A DNA stretch of 11,043 bases from Candidatus Omnitrophica bacterium CG02_land_8_20_14_3_00__42_8. GTDB lineage: Bacteria > Omnitrophota > Gorgyraeia > Gorgyraeales > Gorgyraeaceae. The translations under genes and the position numbers were made by a program. Where the stretch lies: NCBI GenBank assembly GCA_002780805.1, contig PEUD01000149.1, forward strand, positions 1 to 11,043, written 5' to 3'. Within the stretch, counting starts at the first letter, position 1, and each line of letters starts with the position of its first letter. The notes beneath the pieces are model-generated. The model was not told where the DNA came from. It searched no databases and was given only the letters and a program-made list of their open reading frames with translations. Below are positions 4,655 to 11,043 of the stretch, one piece after another.

Positions 4655-5899
4655 ATGAGAAGATTAAAATGGCTTTATCCCGGGATGAAAATAAAACGCT
4701 GGATATTTACTTCCGGCTCGGGCGTTTTATTAGTTGCTATAGGATCTATCGTATGGATGCTTAAAGGATTCACCGGATCCAGAATAATAGGTATTTCCGT
4801 TGTTGTCCTTGGCTCATTGATAGTCATATATGGTATGAAAAGAATGCTGAAATCATTCGTCGCGGTTTTTCTCCCGCAGAGAGAAAAAGAGCTAGTGGAT
4901 ATAATGTACCACTATCGGCAGCTTGAAAAAGGCCCGAAGGTTGTAGTTATAGGAGGGGGAACCGGGCTTTCGACCATTCTTCACGGTTTGAAAGAACATA
5001 CAAGCAATATCACGGCAATAGTAACTGTCGCGGATGATGGCGGGTCTTCCGGAAGGCTAAGAGAGCAATTTGATATACTTCCGCCGGGAGACATAAGGAA
5101 CTGTCTTGTTGCGCTCGCGGACGCAGAACCGTTAATGCAGGAATTGTTTCAGTTTAGATTCGGAGACGAATCAGAATTAAAGGGGCATAGTTTCGGAAAT
5201 TTATTTATAACTGCGATGTGCAAGGTTACAGGTGATTTTGAAAAGGCGATAAAAGAATCCAGTAAGGTCCTCGCGATTAGAGGCAGCGTTATCCCGTCTA
5301 CATTTGAGAAGGTCAAGCTTGTGGCGGAATACCAGAATGGGCAGAAGGCCACAGGGGAAACAAAGATAGCCAAACAGAACGCGCCTATAAAAAGAGTTTA
5401 TTTAGACCCGCTGCATTGTAAAGCCAGCAAAGAATCTTTTGAAGCGATCGGAGAGGCGGACATAATAATTCTCGGGCCGGGCAGTTTATATACGAGCATT
5501 ATCCCTAATCTTCTGGTGGATGGCATAACCGAAAAGATAGCTGAGAGCAAGGCGCAGAAAGTTTATATCTGCAATGTGATGACGCAAGCCGGCGAAACAG
5601 ATAATTATACGGCATCTGACCACATGAACGCTATTATAGCGCATACAAGGCCTGATATAATTAATTATTGCGTAGTGAATACAGGCAAAGTCCTGAAAGA
5701 GCTTCTTAAAAAATACGAAGAAGAAGGCGCTTATCCTGTTGTAGCTGATTCTGACAAAATTACAGAGAATGGTTACAACGTGATAGAAGGCGACGTGGTA
5801 AATATTCAGAATTATGTAAGACACGATGCCAGGAAACTCTCAAAGATTATTATAGATCTTACCCTTAAGACAAAAGGCAAGAAAATATCCATTGATTAG
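4655..5899 (+). CDS. YvcK/GlmR family UDP-GlcNAc-binding protein with N-terminal membrane anchor
   Basis: A 414-aa protein. The family domain starts near residue 94 with K-V-V-V-I-G-G-G-T-G-L-S (95-106), followed by V-A-D-D-G-G-S-S-G-R-L-R (125-136), P-P-G-D-I-R-N-C (143-150), G-H-S-F-G-N-L (178-184) and G-P-G-S-L-Y-T-S-I-I-P-N (about 275-286). These are the CofD-like/YvcK nucleotide-sugar-binding motifs. In Bacillus, YvcK (GlmR) binds UDP-GlcNAc and directs carbon to cell-wall precursors. Bacillus YvcK is soluble and about 317 aa; here there are roughly 93 extra N-terminal residues with two predicted membrane helices (about 16-36 and 43-62) separated by a short turn, so the domain is probably tethered to the inner face of the membrane. 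AAAGGA (4644-4649) precedes the ATG. HPr follows 10 bp after its stop. CofD is less likely given the context. Confidence 0.92.
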   Translation: MRRLKWLYPGMKIKRWIFTSGSGVLLVAIGSIVWMLKGFTGSRIIGISVVVLGSLIVIYGMKRMLKSFVAVFLPQREKELVDIMYHYRQLEKGPKVVVIGGGTGLSTILHGLKEHTSNITAIVTVADDGGSSGRLREQFDILPPGDIRNCLVALADAEPLMQELFQFRFGDESELKGHSFGNLFITAMCKVTGDFEKAIKESSKVLAIRGSVIPSTFEKVKLVAEYQNGQKATGETKIAKQNAPIKRVYLDPLHCKASKESFEAIGEADIIILGPGSLYTSIIPNLLVDGITEKIAESKAQKVYICNVMTQAGETDNYTASDHMNAIIAHTRPDIINYCVVNTGKVLKELLKKYEEEGAYPVVADSDKITENGYNVIEGDVVNIQNYVRHDARKLSKIIIDLTLKTKGKKISID

Positions 5900-5909
5900 G
5901 CGGGTTACC

Positions 5910-6173
5910 ATGCTGATAGAAAAGAAATTAACCATTCAAAATGAGCAGGGGCTTCATGCCAGGCCTGCGGCGATATTTGTGCAGATAGCCAATAAATACG
6001 AAAGCAATATCATTGTGAGAAAAGGCAAACAGGAAGTTAACGGAAAATCCATAATGGGGCTATTGACTCTCGCGGCGGAAAAAGGCGCGAAGCTTAATAT
6101 AAAAGCAAACGGCCCGGACGCAAAAGAAGCAATCGAGGAACTTGAAGAAGTAATACTGGGAGAAACGCCATAA
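5910..6173 (+). CDS. HPr phosphocarrier protein
   Basis: An 87-aa protein of typical HPr length. G-L-H-A-R-P-A (14-20) contains the EI-phosphorylated histidine H16. N-G-K-S-I-M-G-L-L-T-L (44-54) contains S47, equivalent to Ser46, the site used by HPr kinase/phosphorylase in organisms that have it; no kinase gene is in the window. It carries phosphate from EI to EIIA. Start ATG 5910 has AGGCGG (5898-5903) 6 bases ahead and gives the standard N-terminus; the in-frame TTG at 5892 would overlap yvcK and add six unusual residues. Adjacency to yvcK recalls Bacillus, where yvcK is near the HPr paralogue crh, but Crh lacks the catalytic histidine that this protein has. Confidence 0.95.
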   Translation: MLIEKKLTIQNEQGLHARPAAIFVQIANKYESNIIVRKGKQEVNGKSIMGLLTLAAEKGAKLNIKANGPDAKEAIEELEEVILGETP

Positions 6174-6307
6174 TGTCATCCGCCTTCGCTCTGGAGTATA
6201 TGCGTAAGCTTGCTATGACGAGCTTCGGCGGACAACCCTGCGAAGCTCGTCATCCGTTCTTGAAGATATATCCCAAGAGCGAAGCAGGGTCATAGAGGAT
6301 ATTTAAA
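6174..6307. repeat. Inverted-repeat mosaic between HPr and EI genes
   Basis: The gap between two genes that would normally be tightly coupled is 134 bp and full of nested repeats. ATGACGAGCTTCG (6215-6227) pairs perfectly with 6241-6253 around a 13-base loop. TCCGCC (6179-6184) can pair with GGCGGA (6227-6232). ACCCTGC (6235-6241) pairs with GCAGGGT (6284-6290). GTCATCCG occurs twice directly (6175-6182, 6249-6256), and GCGAAGC twice (6240-6246, 6279-6285). No reading frame is evident. The ribosome site AGAGGA (6294-6299) for the EI gene is in the last bases. It looks like a small palindromic insertion in the operon. Confidence 0.75.
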
Positions 6308-8062
6308 ATGTTAAAAGGTATACCGGCTTCACCCGGAATAGTCGCAGGCAAGGCCTTTTTGTTTGATATAAGGCAGCTTATAGTAACCGAAAAAGATATT
6401 AAACAGGATGCCGTACCTTCCGAGATCACCCGCTTTGAAGAAGCCCTCATAAAGACGCGTTCGGAGATACTCACTATACAGAAAAAGATTTCGCGTGAGA
6501 TGGGAGCCCAGCACGCGGAGATATTCAATGCGCATTTACTTGTCCTGGAGGACAGGACGCTGATAGAGGAGATCATAGAAGGCCTTAAGAAAGAACTTAA
6601 ATGTGTGGAATATATATTTTCGAAAGTTATAGGTAAATATATAAAAGTTTTTTCAAATATGAATGACGAATATCTGAAAGAGAGGACCAGCGACATAGAG
6701 GATGTCGGCAAGAGGATTTTAAAAAATCTTATAGGAGCGCAGGAAAAGACCCTTAGCGATTTGAAGGAGCAGGTGATAGTAGTCGCGTATGACCTCTCGC
6801 CTTCCGATACCGCTAATATGCATAAGAAGAATGTGATAGGATTTGTTACTGATATAGGCGGGAGGACTTCTCACACCGCAATTATGGCAAAATCCCTGGA
6901 GATCCCGGCTGTCGTCGGCCTTGAAAAGGCAACAGTTAGGATAAAGACAGGAGATACCCTGATTGTGGACGGCACCGAGGGCATTGTAATAATAAATCCC
7001 GACAAGTCAGTCCTTAAAAAATACGAGACAAAGCAGCAGAAGTTTGCGGAGTTTGGGAAGATACTCCTGGATTTTAAAGATACCCTCGCCGCCACTATTG
7101 ACGGCCACAGGGTGGAGATATCCGCAAACATTGAATTGCCGGATGAAGTTGATTCTGTTATTGCGCATGGCGCGGAAGGTATAGGCCTGTACCGCACAGA
7201 ATTTCTTTACATGAACAGAAATGATATTCCCGATGAGGAAGAACAATTCGAGGCGTATAAAAAAGTAGCCGCCAAACTTTCTAAAAGCCCTGTCATAATA
7301 CGCACGCTTGACCTGGGCGGAGATAAATTTTTATCGCAGCTTAAATTCCCGCATGAGATGAATCCGTTTCTCGGGTGGAGGGCTATAAGATTCTGCCTTG
7401 CAAGGCCCGAGATATTCAAAGCACAGTTAAGGGCTATGTTGCGCGCAAGCGTATTCGGAAATGTCAAAATTATGTTTCCTATGATATCGGGACTTGGAGA
7501 GCTTAGGCAGGCTATAAAAGTTTTAGAGGAAGCGAAACAGGAATTAAAAAATAAAAAGATGAATTTTAACCATGATATAGAAGTAGGGGCGATGATAGAG
7601 ATCCCGTCAGCCGCGCTCACCTGCGACCTTTTAGCTAAGGAAGTGGATTTCTTCAGCATAGGGACCAATGACCTTATACAGTATTCTCTGGCAGTAGACA
7701 GGGCTAATGAAAAAATAGCCTACCTTTACAGGCCTACCCATCCGGCAGTGCTCAGGCTTATAAAAAATATCATAGATTCAGGGCATAAGGAAAATATATG
7801 GGTAGGTATGTGCGGAGAGATGGCGGCAGAGTCCGGATTTGTCCTTATACTGCTGGGGCTGGGGCTGGACGAGTTCAGTATGAGCCCTTTAACGATTCCA
7901 GAGATGAAATATGTTGTAAGCAACGTGAAATTTGAAGATGCCAGAAAAATCGCGGAAGAGGCATTGAGTTTACCTACAGGTGAAGAGATAGAGGCTTTTG
8001 CAAATAAACGGCTGAACGAGTTTATCCCCTGGCTAAAAAAGACTAAACGATCTCCGGCATGA
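6308..8062 (+). CDS. ptsI: PTS enzyme I (phosphoenolpyruvate-protein phosphotransferase)
   Basis: A 584-aa protein close to E. coli EI (575 aa). EI takes phosphate from PEP and passes it to HPr. The phosphohistidine is H189 in G-G-R-T-S-H-T-A-I-M-A-K-S (184-196), the same number as in E. coli. The N-terminal region (about 1-140) is the HPr-binding part. The PEP-binding barrel shows G-L-Y-R-T-E-F-L with R296, R332 in I-R-T-L-D-L-G-G-D, the metal-site region I-E-I-P-S-A (E431) and G-T-N-D-L (D455), and catalytic C502 in G-M-C-G-E-M-A. There is no N-terminal GAF domain, so it is EI and not PtsP. ATG 6308 has AGAGGA 8 bases upstream. Its stop overlaps the next start (ATGA, 8059-8062), so it is translationally coupled to the isomerase gene. 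All key residues are present. Confidence 0.97.
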   Translation: MLKGIPASPGIVAGKAFLFDIRQLIVTEKDIKQDAVPSEITRFEEALIKTRSEILTIQKKISREMGAQHAEIFNAHLLVLEDRTLIEEIIEGLKKELKCVEYIFSKVIGKYIKVFSNMNDEYLKERTSDIEDVGKRILKNLIGAQEKTLSDLKEQVIVVAYDLSPSDTANMHKKNVIGFVTDIGGRTSHTAIMAKSLEIPAVVGLEKATVRIKTGDTLIVDGTEGIVIINPDKSVLKKYETKQQKFAEFGKILLDFKDTLAATIDGHRVEISANIELPDEVDSVIAHGAEGIGLYRTEFLYMNRNDIPDEEEQFEAYKKVAAKLSKSPVIIRTLDLGGDKFLSQLKFPHEMNPFLGWRAIRFCLARPEIFKAQLRAMLRASVFGNVKIMFPMISGLGELRQAIKVLEEAKQELKNKKMNFNHDIEVGAMIEIPSAALTCDLLAKEVDFFSIGTNDLIQYSLAVDRANEKIAYLYRPTHPAVLRLIKNIIDSGHKENIWVGMCGEMAAESGFVLILLGLGLDEFSMSPLTIPEMKYVVSNVKFEDARKIAEEALSLPTGEEIEAFANKRLNEFIPWLKKTKRSPA

Positions 8063-9126
8063 ATAAACTAGACAATTCAAAATTCATAGAAAAGCTGGAC
8101 CGTTCAAATATGCTGAAGTTCATTTCAGACCTGCCGGGACAATGCCCTGATGCCTATCGCATCGGGATTTCCGCCGGCATAAATAAACCTGCAGTAAAAA
8201 TAAACAATATAGTATTCGCAGGTGTGGGTGGGTCCGGCATAGGGGCTGAGCTGATTAAAGTTTATCTGGAGGATGAACTTAAGATACCTGTATTGATATG
8301 CCGTAATTATACCCTCCCTGACTTTGTAAATGAAAATACGCTTTTATTCTGTTCAAGCTATTCCGGGGCTACAGAAGAGACGCTTTCCTGTTTTGAGCAT
8401 GGCCTGCGGAGAAAAGCTTATATAATAACGATTGGCGCGGGAGGAAAATTAAAGGAAGTATCTCTAAAAAATAACGCCGTTCACATATTAATTCCGTCCG
8501 GATATCCTCCCAGGACAGCTATCGGCTATATGTCTATAACAGTGCTTGGCGTTTTAGCGAAGCTCGGGCTCATAAAAGATAAAGAAAATGACGTGAAAGA
8601 ACTTTATTCCATCCTTTCTGATATCAGGGATAAAGAGGCGGGTTTCAACGTGCCTCTGGAAAAAAATATCTCCAAGCAGATAGCCTTTAAACTTTACAAA
8701 AGGTATCCCGTAATATACGGAACGGCTGATACCACGGAAGCCGTGGGCAATAGATGGAGAGAGCAGATCGCGGAGAACGGAAAGGCGCTTTCATCCAGCA
8801 ATGTGCTGCCCGAAATGAATCATAACGAGATAGTGGGTTGGAAATTTCCGGAAAAGCTTCTTAAAGATTTTAAGGTTATAATGCTATCGGATAAAGATGA
8901 TCACAAAAGGACAAAAGAGCGCATAAGAATTTCTGTGGAGATTATAAAAAAATCAAAGGCAGAGGTTATTGCATTAAAAAGGGATAAGGGCGGAAAACTG
9001 GCGAGGATATTTTCTCTTATGTATATAGGGGATTTTGCGAGTTTTTATCTGGCCATTCTCAATAATATTGACCCGACTCCGGTAGAAACAATAGACTATC
9101 TCAAAAAAGAATTAGCAAAGATATGA
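8059..9126 (+). CDS. Bifunctional phosphoglucose/phosphomannose isomerase
   Basis: A 355-aa SIS-domain protein of the bifunctional PGI/PMI family, which interconverts fructose-6-phosphate with both glucose-6-phosphate and mannose-6-phosphate. First SIS domain: F-A-G-V-G-G-S-G-I-G-A-E-L (53-65) and C-S-S-Y-S-G-A-T-E-E-T-L (97-108), the phosphosugar-binding serine motif. A second motif, P-E-M-N-H-N-E-I-V-G-W (252-262), carries the expected catalytic Glu and His, and D-P-T-P-V-E-T-I-D-Y-L-K is the characteristic C-terminus. The protein is cytoplasmic. It overlaps ptsI by 4 bp and the nucleotidyltransferase by 4 bp, strong evidence for one operon. It gives hexose-6-phosphates for glycolysis and for mannose-derived sugars. 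GlmS is unlikely because there is no glutaminase domain. Confidence 0.93.
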   Translation: MNKLDNSKFIEKLDRSNMLKFISDLPGQCPDAYRIGISAGINKPAVKINNIVFAGVGGSGIGAELIKVYLEDELKIPVLICRNYTLPDFVNENTLLFCSSYSGATEETLSCFEHGLRRKAYIITIGAGGKLKEVSLKNNAVHILIPSGYPPRTAIGYMSITVLGVLAKLGLIKDKENDVKELYSILSDIRDKEAGFNVPLEKNISKQIAFKLYKRYPVIYGTADTTEAVGNRWREQIAENGKALSSSNVLPEMNHNEIVGWKFPEKLLKDFKVIMLSDKDDHKRTKERIRISVEIIKKSKAEVIALKRDKGGKLARIFSLMYIGDFASFYLAILNNIDPTPVETIDYLKKELAKI

Positions 9127-9872
9127 AAGTTTTATTATTAGCAGCGGGATACGCTACCAGGCTGTATCCGCTGACTTTGAATACCCCGAAACCGCTTCTC
9201 ACAGTAGCCGGTAAAACTGTCCTGGAATATATATTTGATCTTATCGAACCTTTGAAGCAGGTGGATGAGGTTTTTATTGTAACAAATGAAAAATTTTATC
9301 AGTCCTTTGAGGACTGGAAACGGGGTTTCAGGAGTTCAAAGAAAATAACAATTATAGGTGACGGCACGACGTCCAATGAAACAAGGCTCGGGGCCACGGG
9401 AGATATAGAGTTTGTCGTAGAGAAAAGAAATATAAGAGACGACTTGCTGGTCCTTGCGGGAGACAATCTATTCAAGGCCGGGCTTTCTGTATTTATAAAT
9501 TTTTGCGTCTCAAAAAGGCCTTCTATCACAATAGGCCTTTATGATATAAAAGACTTGATTCTTGCGAAAAATTATGGCATAGTGTCCGTTGATAAAAATA
9601 ATAAGATCATTGATTTTAAAGAAAAACCGGTTATCCCTCCGTCTACTCTGGCGGCAATGTGCCTTTATTTTTTTCCAAAGGAAAGATTGGATATAATGAA
9701 GGAATATTGCCGGACAGATACTGCCAAGGATGCGCCGGGTTATTTTCTGGAATGGCTTTATAAGAAAGAACCTGTGTTTGGTTACGCGTTTAAAGATAAA
9801 AAGTGGTTTGATATAGGGGATAAAAAATCGTTGGAAGAGGCTGATAAAGAATTTAGCAGGGGCGGTCAGTGA
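9123..9872 (+). CDS. Sugar-phosphate nucleotidyltransferase
   Basis: A 249-aa single-domain NTP-transferase that joins a nucleoside triphosphate and a sugar 1-phosphate to give a nucleotide sugar and pyrophosphate. The signature L-A-A-G-Y-A-T-R-L-Y-P-L-T-L-N-T-P-K-P-L (6-25) holds the G, R13 and K23 of the active site. L-A-G-D-N (111-115) gives the metal-binding Asp, F-K-E-K-P (165-169) the sugar-site Lys, and W-F-D-I-G-D (228-233) the second Asp. There is no C-terminal left-handed-helix domain as in GlmU. The exact sugar (glucose, mannose or other) cannot be decided from sequence alone; the isomerase neighbour suggests glucose or mannose 1-phosphate. It overlaps the isomerase gene (ATGA at 9123-9126). 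Its stop lies within the 9858-9880 hairpin. Confidence 0.9.
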   Translation: MKVLLLAAGYATRLYPLTLNTPKPLLTVAGKTVLEYIFDLIEPLKQVDEVFIVTNEKFYQSFEDWKRGFRSSKKITIIGDGTTSNETRLGATGDIEFVVEKRNIRDDLLVLAGDNLFKAGLSVFINFCVSKRPSITIGLYDIKDLILAKNYGIVSVDKNNKIIDFKEKPVIPPSTLAAMCLYFFPKERLDIMKEYCRTDTAKDAPGYFLEWLYKKEPVFGYAFKDKKWFDIGDKKSLEEADKEFSRGGQ

Positions 9873-9880
9873 CCGCCCCT
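9858..9880. repeat. GC-rich hairpin at the nucleotidyltransferase stop codon
   Basis: AGGGGCGGTC (9858-9867) pairs perfectly with GACCGCCCCT (9871-9880), with a 3-base loop AGT. The TGA stop (9870-9872) spans loop and right arm. No T-run follows (TTACAATAATG), so simple intrinsic termination is not shown; it may mark the end of the sugar/PTS operon or stabilise the message. Only 25 bases separate it from the metK start. Confidence 0.8.
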
Positions 9881-9905
9881 TACAATAATGCAAAAGGGAG
9901 GGTAA

Positions 9906-11043
9906 ATGCCTAAAGGAAAATATTATGTTACTTCAGAATCAGTCGGAGAGGGCCATCCCGATAAGCTGTGCGATCAGATTTCAGATTCAATACTGGATGA
10001 GGTTTTGCGCCAGGATTCAAGAGGCCGCGTCGCGTGCGAGACGTTTGTGACAATGGGCCTTATTATAGTGGGAGGAGAAATTACCACCACTGCTTACGTG
10101 GACATAATCAATACCGCGAGGAAAGTGGTTAAGGAAATAGGTTACACAGACCCTAAATACGGCATGGATTATAAAACATGCGCTGTCATAAACACGATAC
10201 ATTCCCAATCTCCTGACATTGCGCAGGGGGTTGATAAAGGCGGCGCAGGCGATCAGGGTTTTATGGTGGGATACGCGTGCGATGAAACGCCTGAACTGAT
10301 GCCTTTACCGATTATGCTGGCGCATAAGCTTGTCAGGAAAATGGCTGAATTGAGAAGAAACAAAACATTGAAATATCTCGGGCCTGACTCTAAAAGCCAG
10401 GTAACGATTGAGTACAAAGACGGCAGGGCAGTCAGGATAAATTCAGTCGTTCTGGCGTGCCAGCATACACAAGAGATATTGGATGAAAGCGGAGAGCGCA
10501 TAACCGAGAAAGCGAGAAAAGAGATTATAGAAAAGATAGCAAAACCTGTATTGGGCAAGCTTATTGATAACGAGACAAAATATTACGTAAATCAGACAGG
10601 CAAGTTCTTAATAGGCGGGCCGCAGTCCGACACGGGGATGACCGGGAGGAAAATAATCGTGGATACGTACGGCGGCGTTATACCTCACGGCGGCGGGGCT
10701 TTTTCAGGCAAGGATCCGACCAAGGTTGACCGTTCAGCCGCATATATGGCGAGATATGCCGCGAAAAATATAGTAGCAGCGGGTCTCGCGAAGAAATGCT
10801 GTATCCAGCTCGCTTATGTTATAGGAAAAGCAGAGCCGCTGGCGGTAATAGTTGAAACCTTCGGAACAGGAAAAATTTCAGAAGAAAAGATTTCAGCGCT
10901 CATACGGGAGCATTTTGATTTGACTCCTAGGGGCATAATAACAGAGCTGGATCTTCTTAAGCCTATTTATAAGAAGACAGCCGCGTACGGGCATTTTGGC
11001 AGGGAAGAAGAAGGCTTTACATGGGAAGAAACTGACAAGGTGG
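9906..11043 (+). CDS. metK: S-adenosylmethionine synthetase (methionine adenosyltransferase), 3' end cut
   Basis: 379 codons are present and the frame is still open at the window end; bacterial MetK is usually about 380-400 aa, so only a few residues are missing. The enzyme makes S-adenosylmethionine from ATP and methionine, releasing phosphate and pyrophosphate, in the cytoplasm as a tetramer. Visible motifs: E-G-H-P-D-K (15-20), ATP-binding G-A-G-D-Q-G (113-118), and the phosphate loop G-G-G-A-F-S-G-K-D-P-T-K-V-D-R-S (262-277). The C-terminal A-Y-G-H-F-G-R (360-366) is the usual ending region. ATG 9906 follows GGGAGG (9896-9901). Because 33 bp separate it from the previous gene it could be read from the upstream operon. 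Its product is the cofactor for RlmN, but that link is general, not specific. Confidence 0.97.
   Translation, partial: MPKGKYYVTSESVGEGHPDKLCDQISDSILDEVLRQDSRGRVACETFVTMGLIIVGGEITTTAYVDIINTARKVVKEIGYTDPKYGMDYKTCAVINTIHSQSPDIAQGVDKGGAGDQGFMVGYACDETPELMPLPIMLAHKLVRKMAELRRNKTLKYLGPDSKSQVTIEYKDGRAVRINSVVLACQHTQEILDESGERITEKARKEIIEKIAKPVLGKLIDNETKYYVNQTGKFLIGGPQSDTGMTGRKIIVDTYGGVIPHGGGAFSGKDPTKVDRSAAYMARYAAKNIVAAGLAKKCCIQLAYVIGKAEPLAVIVETFGTGKISEEKISALIREHFDLTPRGIITELDLLKPIYKKTAAYGHFGREEEGFTWEETDKV

Noticed and set aside
5892..5909. TTG 5892 as the HPr start
   Set aside because: It would overlap yvcK and add six residues not typical of HPr; ATG 5910 has its own ribosome site.
6250..6711. Open frame on the - strand over the start of the EI gene
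   Set aside because: It is antisense to conserved EI sequence and to the repeat mosaic, with no recognisable product.
9858..9905. SAM riboswitch controlling metK
   Set aside because: Only 33 bp separate the genes and the hairpin is a simple 10-bp stem overlapping a stop codon, with no room for a known SAM-binding fold.

Overview
All convincing genes lie on the + strand. The genes have bacterial features: Shine-Dalgarno sites, CCA-encoding tRNAs, and overlapping ATGA stop/start junctions. Isoleucine ATA and arginine AGG/AGA codons are frequent. The order EIIA, YvcK, HPr, EI, phosphoglucose/phosphomannose isomerase, nucleotidyltransferase, MetK, together with a hypothetical protein next to rlmN, resembles what I know of Omnitrophota (candidate phylum Omnitrophica) genomes. 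That placement is inference. Nothing in the window, such as an rRNA, fixes the taxonomy.

Layout. (1) 1-760: the C-terminal end of an RND efflux pump, a perfect 52-bp palindrome carrying two DnaA-box-like sequences, and a small P-II-like protein of the PG0541 transporter-associated type. (2) 761-3184: a leader hairpin behind an extended -10 promoter, an unrecognised 180-aa protein, rlmN (23S rRNA/tRNA adenine C2 methyltransferase) and radC, with a strong hairpin across the rlmN/radC junction. (3) 3185-4116: a tRNA cluster, Arg(TCG), Lys(CTT), Leu(TAG), Gly(GCC). Lys and Gly are each followed, after 15 A/T-rich bases, by a structured element of about 100 bp whose end is a second copy of the 3' end of that same tRNA. 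(4) 4117-9872: a probable operon of PTS EIIA, membrane-anchored YvcK/GlmR, HPr, EI, a bifunctional phosphoglucose/phosphomannose isomerase and a sugar-phosphate nucleotidyltransferase. The HPr-EI gap holds a mosaic of inverted repeats. (5) 9906-11043: metK, cut by the window end only a few residues before its expected C-terminus.

How the genes may work together. The PTS genes give a complete phosphate chain (EI H189, HPr H16, EIIA H69) but no EIIB/EIIC permease is present, so a regulatory role is plausible. HPr also keeps the regulatory serine (S47). YvcK, known elsewhere as a UDP-GlcNAc-binding regulator of carbon flow to the cell envelope, sits inside the PTS genes, and the next two genes interconvert hexose phosphates and activate sugars. 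This suggests a unit that couples PEP/sugar-phosphate status to nucleotide-sugar supply.

The most unusual signal is the pair of tRNA-linked elements (3451-3555 and 3871-3981). They share four sequence blocks and overall architecture, and each carries the tail of its own neighbouring tRNA. I know of no named family for them.
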